A DNA stretch of 64,000 nucleotides from Hypomyces perniciosus. Lineage: Eukaryota; Ascomycota; Sordariomycetes; Hypocreales; Hypocreaceae. Of this stretch, positions 12,001 to 23,898 are shown in pieces (position 1 is the stretch's first letter; every line of letters starts with the position of its first letter). The stretch covers positions 399,501 to 463,500 of the forward strand of contig SPDT01000006.1 of assembly GCA_008477525.1 (NCBI GenBank). Direction: 5' to 3'. Both the position numbers and the translations under genes were made by a program. Under the pieces are notes generated by a model that had not been told where the DNA came from, did no database searches, and worked only from the letters and a program-made list of their open reading frames with translations.

Positions 12001-13700
12001 ATTCGCTAATTATTTACTTTTTAAACTCCTTTTATCCTTTTATTTTTTCCTTTATAGACTTTAATGCCTAACTTTATATTAAAGTTAATCTTTTAATTTA
12101 TTATTAACGTTACTGTCTTCCTCGCTATTAATATACTAGTCATTATTATTAGATTTGCAGTTAGTAATCTAGACTAAATATACTTAAACTCTATAGCCTT
12201 TTTTATAAAACTAAGCAATATATCCCTCTTTCCTGTAATAGTAATATATAGCCTTTTAGGCAATATTTGCCTTATTTACTAAAAAGCTATATTAGCGTTA
12301 GTTTTTTATATAATTTATACCCTTTATTTAAATATCGCCCTTTTTATTAACTATTTATATATAGTCCTTTAAAATGCAATATAGTTAAAGTTTATTATAT
12401 TTTTTCTATTAAAAGTAGCTTATTAAAGTAACTGTTGTATTTTATTAGTCTAGATTTAATTATTTAATATAGTTAGCGATATTTTAAATTTTAATAAACT
12501 ATTTGCTATAAATAAATAGTAAATTTATTATTACTAAACAGAATTATAGTTTTAAAGATAATGCTCTTTTAAGGAAAATAATCTTAATTTAAGTAACTTA
12601 ATTATTACTATTTACTTTAAAAAGCTTTTATTTAAAGTAGGGAAAAAAAAATAAAAGTAAAGTTTTATCTTTTTACTTAAAAGTATACAGCTTTTATACA
12701 GTTTAATTCTAAAGTCTTTAATTTTTATAAATATAATCTAGGTATTATATAAATTCCATTAAATTATAATTTTTATTAATTCTTCTTAATATATAAAAAG
12801 TAGCAACTATTTATATAAATATAGCGTTTAAGTAAAAGTTAATAAAATACTATCATTTTCTATTACTATTATAGAACTCCTTATTAAGTTTAAGCTTTTC
12901 GCGTATATTTTACGCCTATATAGTATACTTTGTCAAGGGGGAATTGGCACTCCAAAACACATACACAATACATACACACACCCATACACAACGACTGGTA
13001 TCAAGCGCAGGAACCGCGCTCCTGACAGAACCACAAAGCGGCGATTAAGTAATATAGGGGCTAAAAAAATACTGCAGATCATTTGATTATAATGCCGGCA
13101 GCTAAAAGCAACTAACAGTTACCTTCATACGCCTCAGCGACTGTATTCTTATAGGTGGGGTTATATGTTAAAGGGGGAAAAAGGTTATTGTTTATTAAAC
13201 TAGGTCTATCTGTATATCTTTATACTCCTGTGCTTTCTTAATCTAGTAGCTGCTTAAATAAGCAGCCAACCTTTCTCGGGTAAGCTAATAAGAAAAAATG
13301 CTGGTGCGTTAGGCATATTAGTTACCCCTAACAAAATACTCCTTTTACTTTTTTAAGAATTTAAATAAGTTAAAAAGTAATTTCTTTTTAACCTTAAAAG
13401 CTTATATAAACTCTATTATAAACGTCAATATAGGCTTTATAGTTATAGCCTGCGCAGGTTCTTGCTTAGGTTATAAAAAAAAATATATATTATCTTTTTA
13501 GCTATTTAGCCTTTTAGTCGCTAATGCTATAAAGTCTAGCTTTTTTATTAGTATAGCTATTTATTCCTGTAAAGGTAAAACAGTTTACTTGATCCGCGAC
13601 TATATATTATTGCCTTTAAAGGCTTAGTCTCTGAAATTCGCTATTTTCCTTTTATAGTAAAAGTTCTGTTACTTACTAGCTAGGTAGTAGCTGAGCTATA
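9049..13700 (-). pseudogene. Gypsy-B2 gag-pol, RIP-degraded
   Basis: A gag zinc knuckle is at about 12199-12256 on the minus strand. It reads IYYYYRKEGYIA, with Cys and His of the C-x2-C-x4-H-x4-C motif turned to Tyr. RT lies at about 10660-11230 (polyprimidine RDRYPLPLF-type region aligned with B1), RNase H at about 10020-10500 (a degraded KNLxYF and AEFLSQF region), and partial integrase at 9049-9800. No intact frame remains. Confidence 0.83.
12929..13335 (-). repeat. Solo Gypsy-C LTR with 4-bp TSD ATAC
   Basis: A 407-bp copy of the Gypsy-C LTR, inverted relative to Gypsy-C1. Termini read TTTGTCAAGGGG and CCCCTAACAAA. The flanks ATAC (12925-12928) and ATAC (13336-13339) form the target duplication. 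An 18-bp palindrome GCTGCTTAAATAAGCAGC lies at 13249-13266. GC content is clearly higher than in the surrounding Gypsy-B2. Confidence 0.88.
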
Positions 13701-13704
13701 GATA

Positions 13705-13929
13705 TATAATAGGTATAGCTTAACTGGAAAGTATACAGTTAAGGCACTTCTATATTGTTTATTTATAGCTAAGGAAGGAGGCTCTGTACTAGCTATATAT
13801 ATATTATATAGTTATGCGTATAGGGTTATAGCTAAGGTGGTTTCTTAATTAAGTAAGCGGTCTAGTATTAGTTGTATTTCCAGATTCAGTATAGTCGTAA
13901 TTCCGGGAGATATAGCCTAGCCTGTAACA
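13705..13929 (-). repeat. Gypsy-B2 5' LTR
   Basis: On the minus strand it starts TGTTACAGGCTAGGC at 13929 and ends at 13705 in TATACCTATTATA, a degraded form of the ACCTGTTACA end of the 8824-9048 copy. Both are 225 bp. The sequence inside it did not reveal a convincing primer-binding site. Confidence 0.88.
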
Positions 13930-15207
13930 TTATATAATTTATTATTTAAAAAATAATAAAAACATTTTTTAAAAGCAGTTAATATAATATAAATTAATAT
14001 AAAAAGTTTTACTTTTTAATTATATAAAACTTAAATTTATTATTATAGTATTAAAGAGGTTTTTTTTTTAATTTTGCATTCTATTTAATTAAAAGGTTAA
14101 AATAATAATAGTATAGGCAGGGCGTCTATAGCGAGTTAACAGTAGCTAATAGTTATATCTATACTAGAATACCTATTAGGTTAAGTTGCTAGCGGCTTTA
14201 TAGCGTTTTGCTAGTAAAAGTATAGCAATTTTAAAAGGAGGGTATTTTAATAGAGATACAATCGAGATAGCATTAGCAGCAAGTAAAGACAGGCTTATTA
14301 TATTAAGGTTCTTAGATACTGTAAGATTACTATTATTTTCTAAAACTAGGCTATAAATATATTAAATAGGAAGTTATAGTATCGAATTAGCTATAGAAAA
14401 CTTATAAAGTGGCGATATTTCTTATAAAAGGAAAAAAGAGAACTTATAGTAGCAGGCTAAACTAAAAGAAAAGAACTGCTATTGTATAATAGCGCTTATA
14501 GGGAGAGAAAGGGCGAGAGAGAGAGAGAGATAAAGAGGAAGAAAAGAAGGAAAAGAGAAAAGTAAGCGGGAATTAAAGTTATAAGTAAAAAGAAAAGTAA
14601 AGTAAAAGTATATATAGTACACTTACATATAATAATAAATTAAAAAAAGAAAAATAAAGTAAATTATTTATATATTAGCAGTAAAAGGTTAGTTTATTAT
14701 ATAGAATTTCTTTATTACCCTTTAAATTTAATTATATAAAAGTATACTTTTAAACTATAACGTTAAAAACTTTTTAAACTATTAAATATATATTAAAATA
14801 TTTAAATATAAGGCTTAAAAATGTATTTATATAAAAAATAATTACTGTTTAGTATAATAATAAAGTATTAAAAGCTAAAAAAAGGTTAATTAAATATAAA
14901 GTCTTTACTAATATTAAAGTTAATACTATAAAAGGGGGGGCAGTTTATTAAAAGATTTAAAGCTTTAAAGCTTTTATAATATTATATAGGCTAAAATATA
15001 TATATAAAAGTAATTATAGTCTTTAAAGATATAAAACTTTAAAGACTAGTAAACTACTACTGCTATACCTAACTATTAGTTTCTGGCTTATTACCTGCTT
15101 ATTAGCACCTATTTCTCCTTTAAGTGACTGCTCTTTAACCTCCTCTACTCTTCTTTAAGGTCGCAGCCCCTCGCCTAATCCATCTACCTTAAAGAGGGTC
15201 TCTGACA
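13930..15207 (+). mobile_element. Gypsy-D2 retrotransposon, 3' end only
   Basis: Homologous to Gypsy-D1 from about 22566 to its end: the long 3' non-coding region, a (GA)n tract at about 14513-14530, the polypurine tract and the 3' LTR. The 5' part was displaced by the Gypsy-B2 insertion at 13929/13930. It ends exactly at 15207, after which Copia-A2 RT sequence begins, so D2 inserted into Copia-A2. Confidence 0.88.
14946..15207 (+). repeat. Gypsy-D2 3' LTR
   Basis: 262 bp, starting TATTAAAAGATTTAAAGC after a GGGGGGG polypurine tract (about 14934-14940) and ending GGGTCTCTGACA. The length matches the D1, D3 and D4 LTRs exactly. Confidence 0.9.
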
Positions 15208-16260
15208 ATCAATTAAAATATAATCCTTTAATTTTTAACTCTACTATTCTCTATAATTTAAATAATAGTATTTTTATTATTATTTATATAGATAACTGTC
15301 TTTTTATTAAACTAGATAAAAAAGCTATAATCTAGTTAAAGCTAGCTTTTAATAAAATCTATACTATAGAAAATAAAGGCCTTGCCTTTTTCTTTTTAAA
15401 GGTTTAGATAGTTAAGGATAGAAAAAAAGGCTTTTTTTAACTTTCCTAGAAATAGTATATTATTAAAGCTATAGAGTTTTTTAAATTTTAAAACTCTAAG
15501 CCTATTTAATTACCCCTATAGCCCTCTCTTTTAGCTAATAAAACTACAATTAAACTAAATAAAGCTAATATTAAGCTTTTTAAACTATTATTAGCACTAT
15601 TATTTATTTAATAATTTATATAGGAGTAAATATTAGCTTTTTAGTTTAATAGCTAGTAAAATAATTCTAAGGCCTTTATAAAGCGTATCTAAATATAGCC
15701 TATAACCTATTACAGTATTTAAATAATACCTAAGATCTAGCTATTTAATATATTAAAAAATCTAATCTTATATTTATTAGTTATTGCAATAGTGATTTTA
15801 TTAAGGATAAAGAATTAAGTAAATTAATTTATAGCTATATTATAATAGTTGCTAATAGGCTAATTAGCTCGAAATCAAAAAATGGCTTAATTATTTATTT
15901 TTCTATACTAAAAGCAGAGTTTATAGCTTTTATAAAAGCTATTAAAGAGATTTAATGGCTTATTATTAGCTTATATAAAAAAGTAAATTAACCAATTAAA
16001 TAGCCAATCTCTTTACTTAATAATAATAAAGGTATTATTTTTACTTTGAATAACCTTACCCTTTATAATTAAATAAAATATATTTTATTACAGTTTAATT
16101 ATATTAAGGAATAGGTTAAAAATAGTGTTATTATAGTTAGCTATCTAGAAACCAGTAAAATAGTTGCTAATAGGCTTACTAAGCCTCTTCTAGGTCTAAA
16201 ATTAAAGAAGTTTATAAATCTCTTTAATTTTAAGCTTTTACTTAAAGTTTATACTTAAAG
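15208..16260 (+). pseudogene. Copia-A2 RT C-terminal part and RNase H
   Basis: At about 15265-15340 the frame reads FIIIYIDNCLFIKLDKKAI. This is the YVDD box region, with one catalytic Asp retained and one turned to Asn. RNase H at about 15890-16140 contains KAEFIAFIKAIKEI and a W-L-related stretch, aligned with the 57-251 region of Copia-A1 on the opposite strand. It ends near a polypurine tract at 16449-16456. Many stops. Confidence 0.86.
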
Positions 16261-16275
16261 TCTTTATCCTTTTTT

Positions 16276-16330
16276 TATAGTTATTAGCTATTTCCTAGCT
16301 ATTAGCTATTTCCTAGCTATTAGCTATTTT
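16276..16330 (+). repeat. Short tandem repeat, about 18-bp unit
   Basis: The unit AGCTATTTCCTAGCTATT recurs nearly perfectly two to three times just downstream of the Copia-A2 RNase H, in the 3' untranslated stretch before the LTR. Confidence 0.7.
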
Positions 16331-16456
16331 AGTTATTCCTGTTATTTTTAGCTATATTTAGCTATCCTTTTTATTTTTATATTTTAATTACTTTCCTATA
16401 TCTAGATCTTATATTTACTTTACAGTTATATAAAATAGTATCTATTTTAAAGGGAT

Positions 16457-16768
16457 TATTAAAAAAAAGGGCTAAAAACTAAAGATTTTAATATATTTAA
16501 GTAACCTTCCTATTTTGGCTAGACCTGGAATTAGGCTTAATGTTAGGACTAAGCTTTTAAAGGAACTTTAATGTAAGTTAGGAAATTTCTATTATCTTTA
16601 ACGATAATAATTAAGCTAGGACCAGCTACCCCGCCTACCCTAGATTTAATATAATAGCTATAATAGCTATTATAAAAAATCTGACTAAAATAGTTTCCTG
16701 TTCATATAGCTATAAATCAATTTAGCCGATTTCTTATATAAATAAATTTTGCGGAAAATGGGAATGTA
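16457..16768 (+). repeat. Copia-A2 3' LTR, first part
   Basis: Begins TATTAAAAAAAAGGGC (ancestrally TGTTAAAAAGGAGGGC) after AAAGGGAT and follows the 5928-5072 LTR of Copia-A1 base for base, with many transitions. It shows the empty SINE site at about 16660-16685. Broken off at 16768 by Gypsy-D1. Confidence 0.88.
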
Positions 16769-17030
16769 TATTAGGAGACCGGAAGCTCCAGAGCTCTCAT
16801 AATATCATATAGGCCAGAATGCATATATAAGATTAACTGTAGTCCCCGAAGATATAGAACTTTAAAGACTAGTAAACTACTACTGCTACACTTAACTACT
16901 AGTTTCTGGCTTATTACCTACTTATTAGCATCTATCTCTCCTCTAAATAACTGCTCTTTAACCTCCTCTACTCTTCCCTAAAGTCGCAGCCCCTCGCTTA
17001 ATTTATTTACCTTAAAAAGGGTCTTTAATA
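16769..17030 (+). repeat. Gypsy-D1 5' LTR
   Basis: Starts TATTAGGAGACCGGAAGC and ends GGGTCTTTAATA; 262 bp. It differs from the 3' LTR at 23637-23898 mostly by transitions. Confidence 0.92.
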
Positions 17031-17039
17031 TACTAATCT

Positions 17040-18860
17040 CTTACTATTCCCAGTAAAAGTAAAAAGATTATTAAAGTTAAAGATGCCTTTAGCGGCAAAT
17101 AACTAGCTTACTTTTAATAAAGAGGCTATATTTTAGACGTAAAGACCTTTAAATAAAGTTACTCCTTTAGATTATTAACTAGGCCTTTTAAATAATACTT
17201 TACTTATAGAAAAAGAACTTAATGCTTACATTTAGTAAGTAAAAGAAAAGCAGTAAATATACTTAAAGAGGAAATATTTAAATACTTTTCTTTAAAGAGA
17301 GAACCTTTCTTTTAAACTTTTAAAGATTAAAGGTTTATTGCCTATAACTAGCTTATTATATACTGCTAATTTAAAATAACCTTATAAAGGCAATTAGGGC
17401 AAAGTATAAATTTAAGCTTTTTATTATAAAGGAAAGTTTTAAGTAGAATTATAGACTTTTTTTATTATTATTAAAGGGCAGTTTAATTATCCTTTAATAC
17501 CTTTTTTTAAGCAGCTTACAAGATTACCTATACTGCTTCCTACTTAAAAAGAGATATTTAATAGCAATAGGTCAGCTATTTTAAAGAGAAAGGCAGATCC
17601 ACTAAATCGATTATTTAGGATAAATTTTATTAATAGCTTAAAGATAACAATCGCGATAGCCTAACTAGGTATTATAAAGTAACTTTATAAATCTTTCGCC
17701 TATATTAAGCTGCTAGATAGAATTTTCAGTTATTCCTCTCTTAATTCAAGATTATTAAAAGCAAATTCCCTAAAATAACTCCTCTACAGCTTAAGATTTA
17801 TATATTCTTATAGTACCTTTCCCCTATAATAAATAAATAGATACTTTACTATAGAATCCCTATAACCTGGCAAGAGTTGATTTATACTAATATAATTGCT
17901 AAAACTTTTATATATAGCTATACTAATAACGCAAATAGCTCTTAACAAGAATCTTAATCTTAAAGAAAATATAGGACAACTAAACCTACTAGTCAGCAGG
18001 GATTATACTAGGATCACGCTATTAATATTTTAAAGAATATAATAACTAAAATATCTAGAAGTTTAAAAGAATAAAGAAACCTCCTTAGCTTAGTAATTTA
18101 TTAAAAATATAGTAGTCTTTACTATAAAACCTCCTACCAAGCTCTTAATTATATAAAGTATAATAGCAAGTACCACTCTACTAAAAAGTATAATAACCCT
18201 ATTCAGCTACACTTTACTAGCGGAAATACTAAACCTATAGTTTATTAAGCCTAAAAATATAATTGCTATATAAATCTACCTATAAAACAATTAAAAAAGA
18301 TACAGTTAAATGGCTACTAGCAATATATAAATGCTTTATTTAATCCCAGCAGCAATATTTATATTATCTTTTCACAATAAAAGGATTAATTAAAAAGTCT
18401 ATTACTGGCTTTTAAGCTTACTGTTATTTTCCTAAGTATTTCTGCTATAATTTATAGCTATATAGATATACTTATAAAGATAGTTAATAACTAGGGAGTA
18501 AAAAAGAAGTAGCTACTTTATTGCATTATCGCTAATAGCCTAAAAGACTTTATTTTAAAAAGACCTTAGTTTCAGGAAACTAATCCTACCCCTTTATAAA
18601 AGTATAATCGATAGAATTATCCTTTAACTAGAGATTCTATCACTTTAATAGCCTCTAAAAAGCAGCTATAATAAGCTATTAAAGAAGCCTAAATAGCTTT
18701 TATATTAGCAATTAAAAAAAAGCTAAAAGTTAGGTTAAAAGCTTTAAAAGACTTACTATTTCCCGACTTAAATAAAGCTACTTCCTTAAAAGACTATAAA
18801 TTGGCCTTATATTTAAAATTACTTCCTATATATTATAATCTTATAAATGTCTTCTCTGCA
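17040..18860 (+). pseudogene. Gypsy-D1 gag to protease region
   Basis: AT-rich, stop-ridden translation between the 5' LTR and the RT. Homologous sequence in Gypsy-D3 spans 39130-40286. No zinc knuckle or protease active site could be read with confidence. Position and copy alignment are the main support. Confidence 0.6.
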
Positions 18861-18869
18861 GAAAAAGCT

Positions 18870-21500
18870 GCTAATATATTAGCAAGTCGACAGTACACTA
18901 TTAAATTAAAAGATAAGAAAATGCCTTTATAGAGTCCTATCTATAACCTAGCACTTAAAAAGCTGGAAGCTTTCTGCAAATATTTAGAAAAAGTATTATA
19001 AAATGCATGGATTTAGCAGTCTGTTAATCCTATAGGTGCCCCTATAATCTTTATACTAAAGAAAGGCAGTAAACTGTAAATGTATATCAATTTCTATACT
19101 TTAAATAAAATAACTTATAAGAACCGCGCTCCTTTACTATTAATCTCTAAAATTCTTAATAGACTCTTATATACTAAGATTTTCACTAAATTTAATTTAA
19201 AGGATATATATTACTAAATACCTATTTGCAAAAAAGATAGGTGGAAGACAGTATTTCACTGCCGATACAGATACTTTAAATGCAATATTATACTATTCAG
19301 CCTTATAAATTCCCCTATAACTTTTTAGCAATACATTAATAATATACTATAAGATCTAGTTAATCTTATTTACATTATATATCTTAATAATATATTAATC
19401 TATAGCTGCACCTTTAAAGAGTATATATAGTATATTTGCCAGGTTTTTAAAAAGTTATAAGACACAAAGCTATATACTAATATTAATAAATATATCTTCT
19501 ATACTACTTTAATACCTTTCCTTAAATACATTATTACACTTAATAGAATTAAGATAGAACAGTTATGCGTTTAAGCTATTATTAAATAGCTGGTACTTAA
19601 AAGCGTTTACAATATCCTTATATTTCTAGGATTTATAAGGTTTTACTATCGCTTTATTAAAAATTACAGTAAAATTACAGTACTTTTAATAGATTTTACT
19701 TATAAAAAGTAAAAAAGTTTTTTACAGCTAGAGCTTAATACTTTTAAAGCTTTTTAACAGCTTAAAGGAAAGTTCTTAAAGAAACCTATTTTAATATATT
19801 ATAACCTAAAGGCGCCAATTTATATAAAAATAAACGCATTAAACTATATAATTAAGGCAGTACTAGCTTAATATTAATAAAATGCCTAGCACCTTATAGT
19901 GTATATATTAAGAAAGCTAAATAGTTTTGAATTATATTATTATACCTTTAATACTAAATTTTTTACTATTATAAAGGCTTTCTAAATATAGAGATATTAT
20001 CTGGCTTATATAAGTATAGAGATTCAGGTTATAATAGACTATTTTAACTATTATTACTTTACAGATAAATAGAAGCTCTTATATTAGCAGGTAAAGGCTT
20101 TTAATAAGCTAGCTCTATTCAATTTTTACATTAAATATAGGCCAGGGAAGTTTAACCCTGCTAATACTTTATTTTAATGCTTTAATTTTTATAATCTTAT
20201 TGAAATTAAAGAATCGCAGCAAGGCTATATATTAATGATTTTACAGTATTTTTATAGTATAGAAGCTAATAGCCTATATAAACTAAAGGGATCTGCAGCA
20301 GTATACTATAGTGACTAGGAATATATAAGGTCGCCTATAGATAAAAGTATTATTCCAGCGTCGCCTTAAGTTAAAGGACAGGGACTAGATACTATTTAGC
20401 AGATAGTTTACCTGCAGAGTATAGTAGTTAAAGTTATAACTGCTGGTTTGCAGGTTATATAGCAGACTACTGCAGGTTCGCTGCCAGAACTATAAAAGTC
20501 CTTACGCTTAGCTATCTTATAAGTTTAATAAAGAGATTACTTTATTTAGTAAAAGGTTTAAAGTTAAAGAGTAGTTGGTATATTTTATAGTAATAATTAA
20601 ATTGTTAATAATAATCAGCTAGTTTACTATTAAGGCAGAGTTTATATGCCAATAGGTCTTTATATTAAGATTTTAATATTACTTTATAATAATCTAATTG
20701 CTGGATATTAGGGAATTAGTTATACTTTAAAATGCATTATATTAACCTATTATTAGCAAAGTATAAAGCGAGATATTAAACGTTATATATCTATATATTA
20801 CATTTGCTAGACAATAAAGGCGAGAACCTATCGACCTTATAGCGAACTTACTTTATTACTAATACTAGAAAAACCCTTTAAAGAAATTTCTATAGATTTT
20901 ATTATAGATTTGCCGGAAATCCTAAACTATAAAGGCAAACACCTATATAATACAATTCTTATTATTATTAATCGATATATAAAATATACCCTATATATAT
21001 CTATAATAGTATATATTATACATAGCAGAGTCGTTAACCTTTTTATAAAACACGTTTATTTAATTTTTAGAACACTATAAGGAATTGTCTTTGACAGAGA
21101 TCGATTATTTAAATCTGGATTTTGGCGAAGTTTCTGTCACCTACTTGCTTATAAATAGCAACTTAGCACCACTTTTTACCTATAGACTAATAGTTAAACC
21201 AAATAGTAAAATTAAGCTTTAAAGCATTATTTATATTCTTTTTGCAGTAAATAATAAGATAATTGGCTATAAAAATTATCTCTTGCTTAATCTATATATA
21301 ATAGTGCTAAATATTCTATAACTAACTATTTACTAGCTTTTTTACTGCTTGGCTATAAGCTTAATACTTTGGGTTATAATAGATTAACCTACTATAGATA
21401 TTATACTAATACTATTATAAAGGTAGAAAAGCTTTGAGCTACCTGTAAAATAGCTAAATAAATACTATAATAAAGCTAAAAAAAATATAAAAAGTAGTAT
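18870..21500 (+). pseudogene. Gypsy-D1 pol: RT, RNase H, integrase
   Basis: RT from about 18870 includes SPIYNLALKKLEAF, then NPIGAPIIFILKKGS, ILNRLLYTKIFTKFNLKDIY and the box YLNNILIYS (YLDD ancestrally) near 19370-19400. RNase H lies at about 19790-20200. Integrase at about 20800-21490 includes CQTIKARTYRPYSELT and then FKEISIDFIIDLPE. The second catalytic Asp is in FDRDRLFKSGFWRSF, and the third position is lost in a run of stops. Gypsy family assignment is firm, function is absent. Confidence 0.9.
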
Positions 21501-21769
21501 AATATTTACTGACTTAAAAAGAAATTCGCTATTAGCGATTAGGTATTACTTTTTATAAAATACCTAAAACTCTAGCGATTTAGTAAAAAACTTACTAAAA
21601 AGTATATTAATCCCTATTAGATTAAACGCTAAATTAAAACAAGTAGATTAATATATTAAATTTATCTCTTATCTTTTATTAAAATTTATAATATTTTCAA
21701 TATTATAAATCTTAAACTATATTATAGCTGTAAAAGAGAACCTTTTAAGCTAATAGATTACCCTTTTAG

Positions 21770-21920
21770 CGTTAAAGAAATATTTAAAGTTAAGAAAATT
21801 ATTAATTATAAGTATAAAGGGATATAACACTTATACTTAATTAAATAAAAAGACTACTTAAAAACTAATAATATTTAATAAAAGAAAAGTAATTTTATTA
21901 ATATTAAGTTAATTCAAGAG
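21770..21920 (+). pseudogene. Chromodomain at the end of Gypsy-D1 pol
   Basis: The frame reads FKVKKIINYKYKGI, a stop, HLYLIK, a stop, KDYLKTNN and further KESNF-like residues up to IQEYK. This is the layout of a chromodomain (V-E-x-I-L ... Y-L-V-K-W-K-x-Y), with the Trp codons now stops. Chromodomains steer chromovirus integration to heterochromatin, which fits the nested context. Confidence 0.75.
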
Positions 21921-21929
21921 TATAAATAG

Positions 21930-23636
21930 CGATTTACTAGTAAATAACTAGCTATTATTATTAAATGTTATAAAATTAAAGGGAGTAGGGTATTGCGCAG
22001 TTTTAACCAGTTAATTAAAAACAGAAAACAAACTCGCAATAGTGTATATTTTACAGTAAATAAGCGGCAATACTACTATTAAATAATAACTAGTTCTCTT
22101 TATCTTTAAACAGTACTTTATCGCAATCTTTTATAGTAGTAGGATATACCTAAGGAAATACAGGAATTTTAATATACTAGTATATTATATAGTAATTAAC
22201 TAAAAACTGCCTATTATAAATAAAGAAATATATATTAAAATAAAAGTATATATAATAGCAGTAATAGTAGTAAGAGAGTTTACTTAATTAAGAGCAATTT
22301 AAAGGTTTAAGCGCTTTAAGTTTTGGCGGCGATATTGCTTATTTGCTGCAGACTCTTTCTCTTTTCACTCTTTAGCTGGGCCTGACTTTTATCGCATTAA
22401 TATAAGGTTTTTTTTGCATTAGACTTATAGTAATGCTATTATAGACTAGGTTTTTATTAGCTGCTATTATATAATAAAAAAGCAATATTAAAGCATTTAC
22501 TTTATTAATAAAGGACTTTTAGGAATATTAAATTAATACTTTAGCAGTATTAATAAATTAATAGGCGATTAGATTATATAATTTATTATTTAAGAAATAA
22601 TAAAAACATTTCTTAAAAGCAGCTAATATAATATAAATTAATATAGAAAGTTTTACTTTTTAATAGTATAAAACTTATATTTATTATTATAGTATTAAGG
22701 AGGTTTTTTTCTTAACTTTGCATTCTATTTAATTAAAAGGTTAAATAATAATAATATAAGGCAGGGCGTTTATAGTAAGTTAGCAGTAGCTAATAGTTAT
22801 ATCTATATAAAAACACTTACTAAGTTAAATTGCTAGCGGCTTTGCGGCGTTTTGCTGGCGAGGGTGTAGTAATCTTAAAGGGAGGGTGTTTTAATGGAGA
22901 CGTAACCGAGATAGTATTGGCTATAAGCGAAAATAGGCTTGCTATATTAAGGTTCTCGGATACTGCAAAATCGCTATTATTTTCTAAAACCAGGCTATAA
23001 ATGTATTAAATAGGAAGTTATAGTAAAGAATTAGCTATAGAAAACTTATAAAGCGGCGATATTTATTATAGAAGGAAGAAAAAAACTTATAGTAGCAGGC
23101 TAAACTAAAAAAAGAGAACTGCTATTATATAATAGGTTAGCTGGTAATAAGAAGTGAGAGGAAGGAATACTTATAGAGAAAAGTGCTTATAAGGAGAGAG
23201 AGGGCAAGAGAGAGAGAGAGATAAAGAGGAAGAAAAGAAAGAAAAGAGAAAAGTAAATAGGAATTAAAGTTATAAAAGAAAAGAAAAGTAAGGCAAGAAT
23301 ATATATAGTGCACTCGCATATAGTAGTAAATTAAGAGAAGAAAAACAGAGTAAATCACTTATGCGTTAGCAGTAAAAGGTTAGCTTATTATATAGGATTT
23401 CTCTGCTACCCTTTAAGTCTAATTGCATAGAAGTATGCTTTTAAACTATAAAGTCAGAAACTTCTTAGGCTACTAAGTGTACACTAAAGTGTTTAAGTCT
23501 AGGGCTTAAAGAAGCGTCTATACAGGAAATGGTTACTGCTTAGTATAGCAATAGGGTATTAAAAGCCGGAAAGGAGCTGGTTAGATATAGGGTCTTTACT
23601 AGCATTAAGGTCGATACTATAGAAGGGGGGGCAGCC
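21930..23636 (+). other. Long 3' non-coding region of Gypsy-D with (GA)n tract and polypurine tract
   Basis: About 1.7 kb lies between the chromodomain and the 3' LTR, unusually long for a Gypsy element. Its last kilobase is shared with D2 (13930-14945) and D4 (40549-41350, reversed). It contains a GAGAGAGA microsatellite at about 23207-23222 and a polypurine tract at about 23620-23631. A 73-codon open stretch at 23137-23358 (minus) is low-complexity Leu/Ser/Tyr and not credible as a gene. Confidence 0.75.
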
Positions 23637-23898
23637 TGTTAAAAGACTGGAAGCTCTAGAGCTTTTATAATATTATATAGGCTAGAATATATATATAAGA
23701 GTAATTATAGTCCCTGAAGATATAGAACTTTAGAGACCAGTAAACTACTGCTGCTATACTTAACTACTAGTTTTTGGCTTGTTACCTGCTTATTAGCATC
23801 TATCTCTCCTTTAAGTGACTGCTCTTTAACCTCCTCTACTCTTCCCTAGGGTCGCAGCCCCTCGCCCGATCCGTCTGCCCTAAAGAGGGTCTCTGACA
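23637..23898 (+). repeat. Gypsy-D1 3' LTR
   Basis: 262 bp from TGTTAAAAGACTGGAAGC to GGTCTCTGACA. It retains more CpG-containing positions than the 5' copy. Confidence 0.93.

Larger units (their letters stand above)
9049..13929 (-). mobile_element. Gypsy-B2 LTR retrotransposon, minus strand, truncated at left
   Basis: Minus-strand copy with 5' LTR at 13705-13929, gag, then pol, ending inside integrase at 9049 where Gypsy-B1 inserted. The missing 3' part should lie left of the window. It abuts Gypsy-D2 internal sequence at 13930, so B2 inserted into D2. A solo Gypsy-C LTR sits within its gag half. Confidence 0.88.
16769..23898 (+). mobile_element. Gypsy-D1, full-length chromodomain Gypsy element (RIP-degraded)
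   Basis: A 7130-bp element with two 262-bp LTRs, gag, pol in Gypsy order (RT, RNase H, integrase), a chromodomain and a long 3' untranslated part. The target duplication is ATGTA on the left and ATGCG on the right. The site lies inside the Copia-A2 LTR, and ATGCG to ATGTA is explained by two CpG transitions. It serves as the family reference for D2, D3 and D4. Confidence 0.93.

Noticed and set aside
12929..13335. Gypsy-C solo copies as MITEs (short inverted termini TTTGTCG/CGACAAA with TSD)
   Set aside because: The same sequence forms the directly repeated ends of a long element with gag-pol, a polypurine tract and one shared TSD (CTAG), so it is an LTR.
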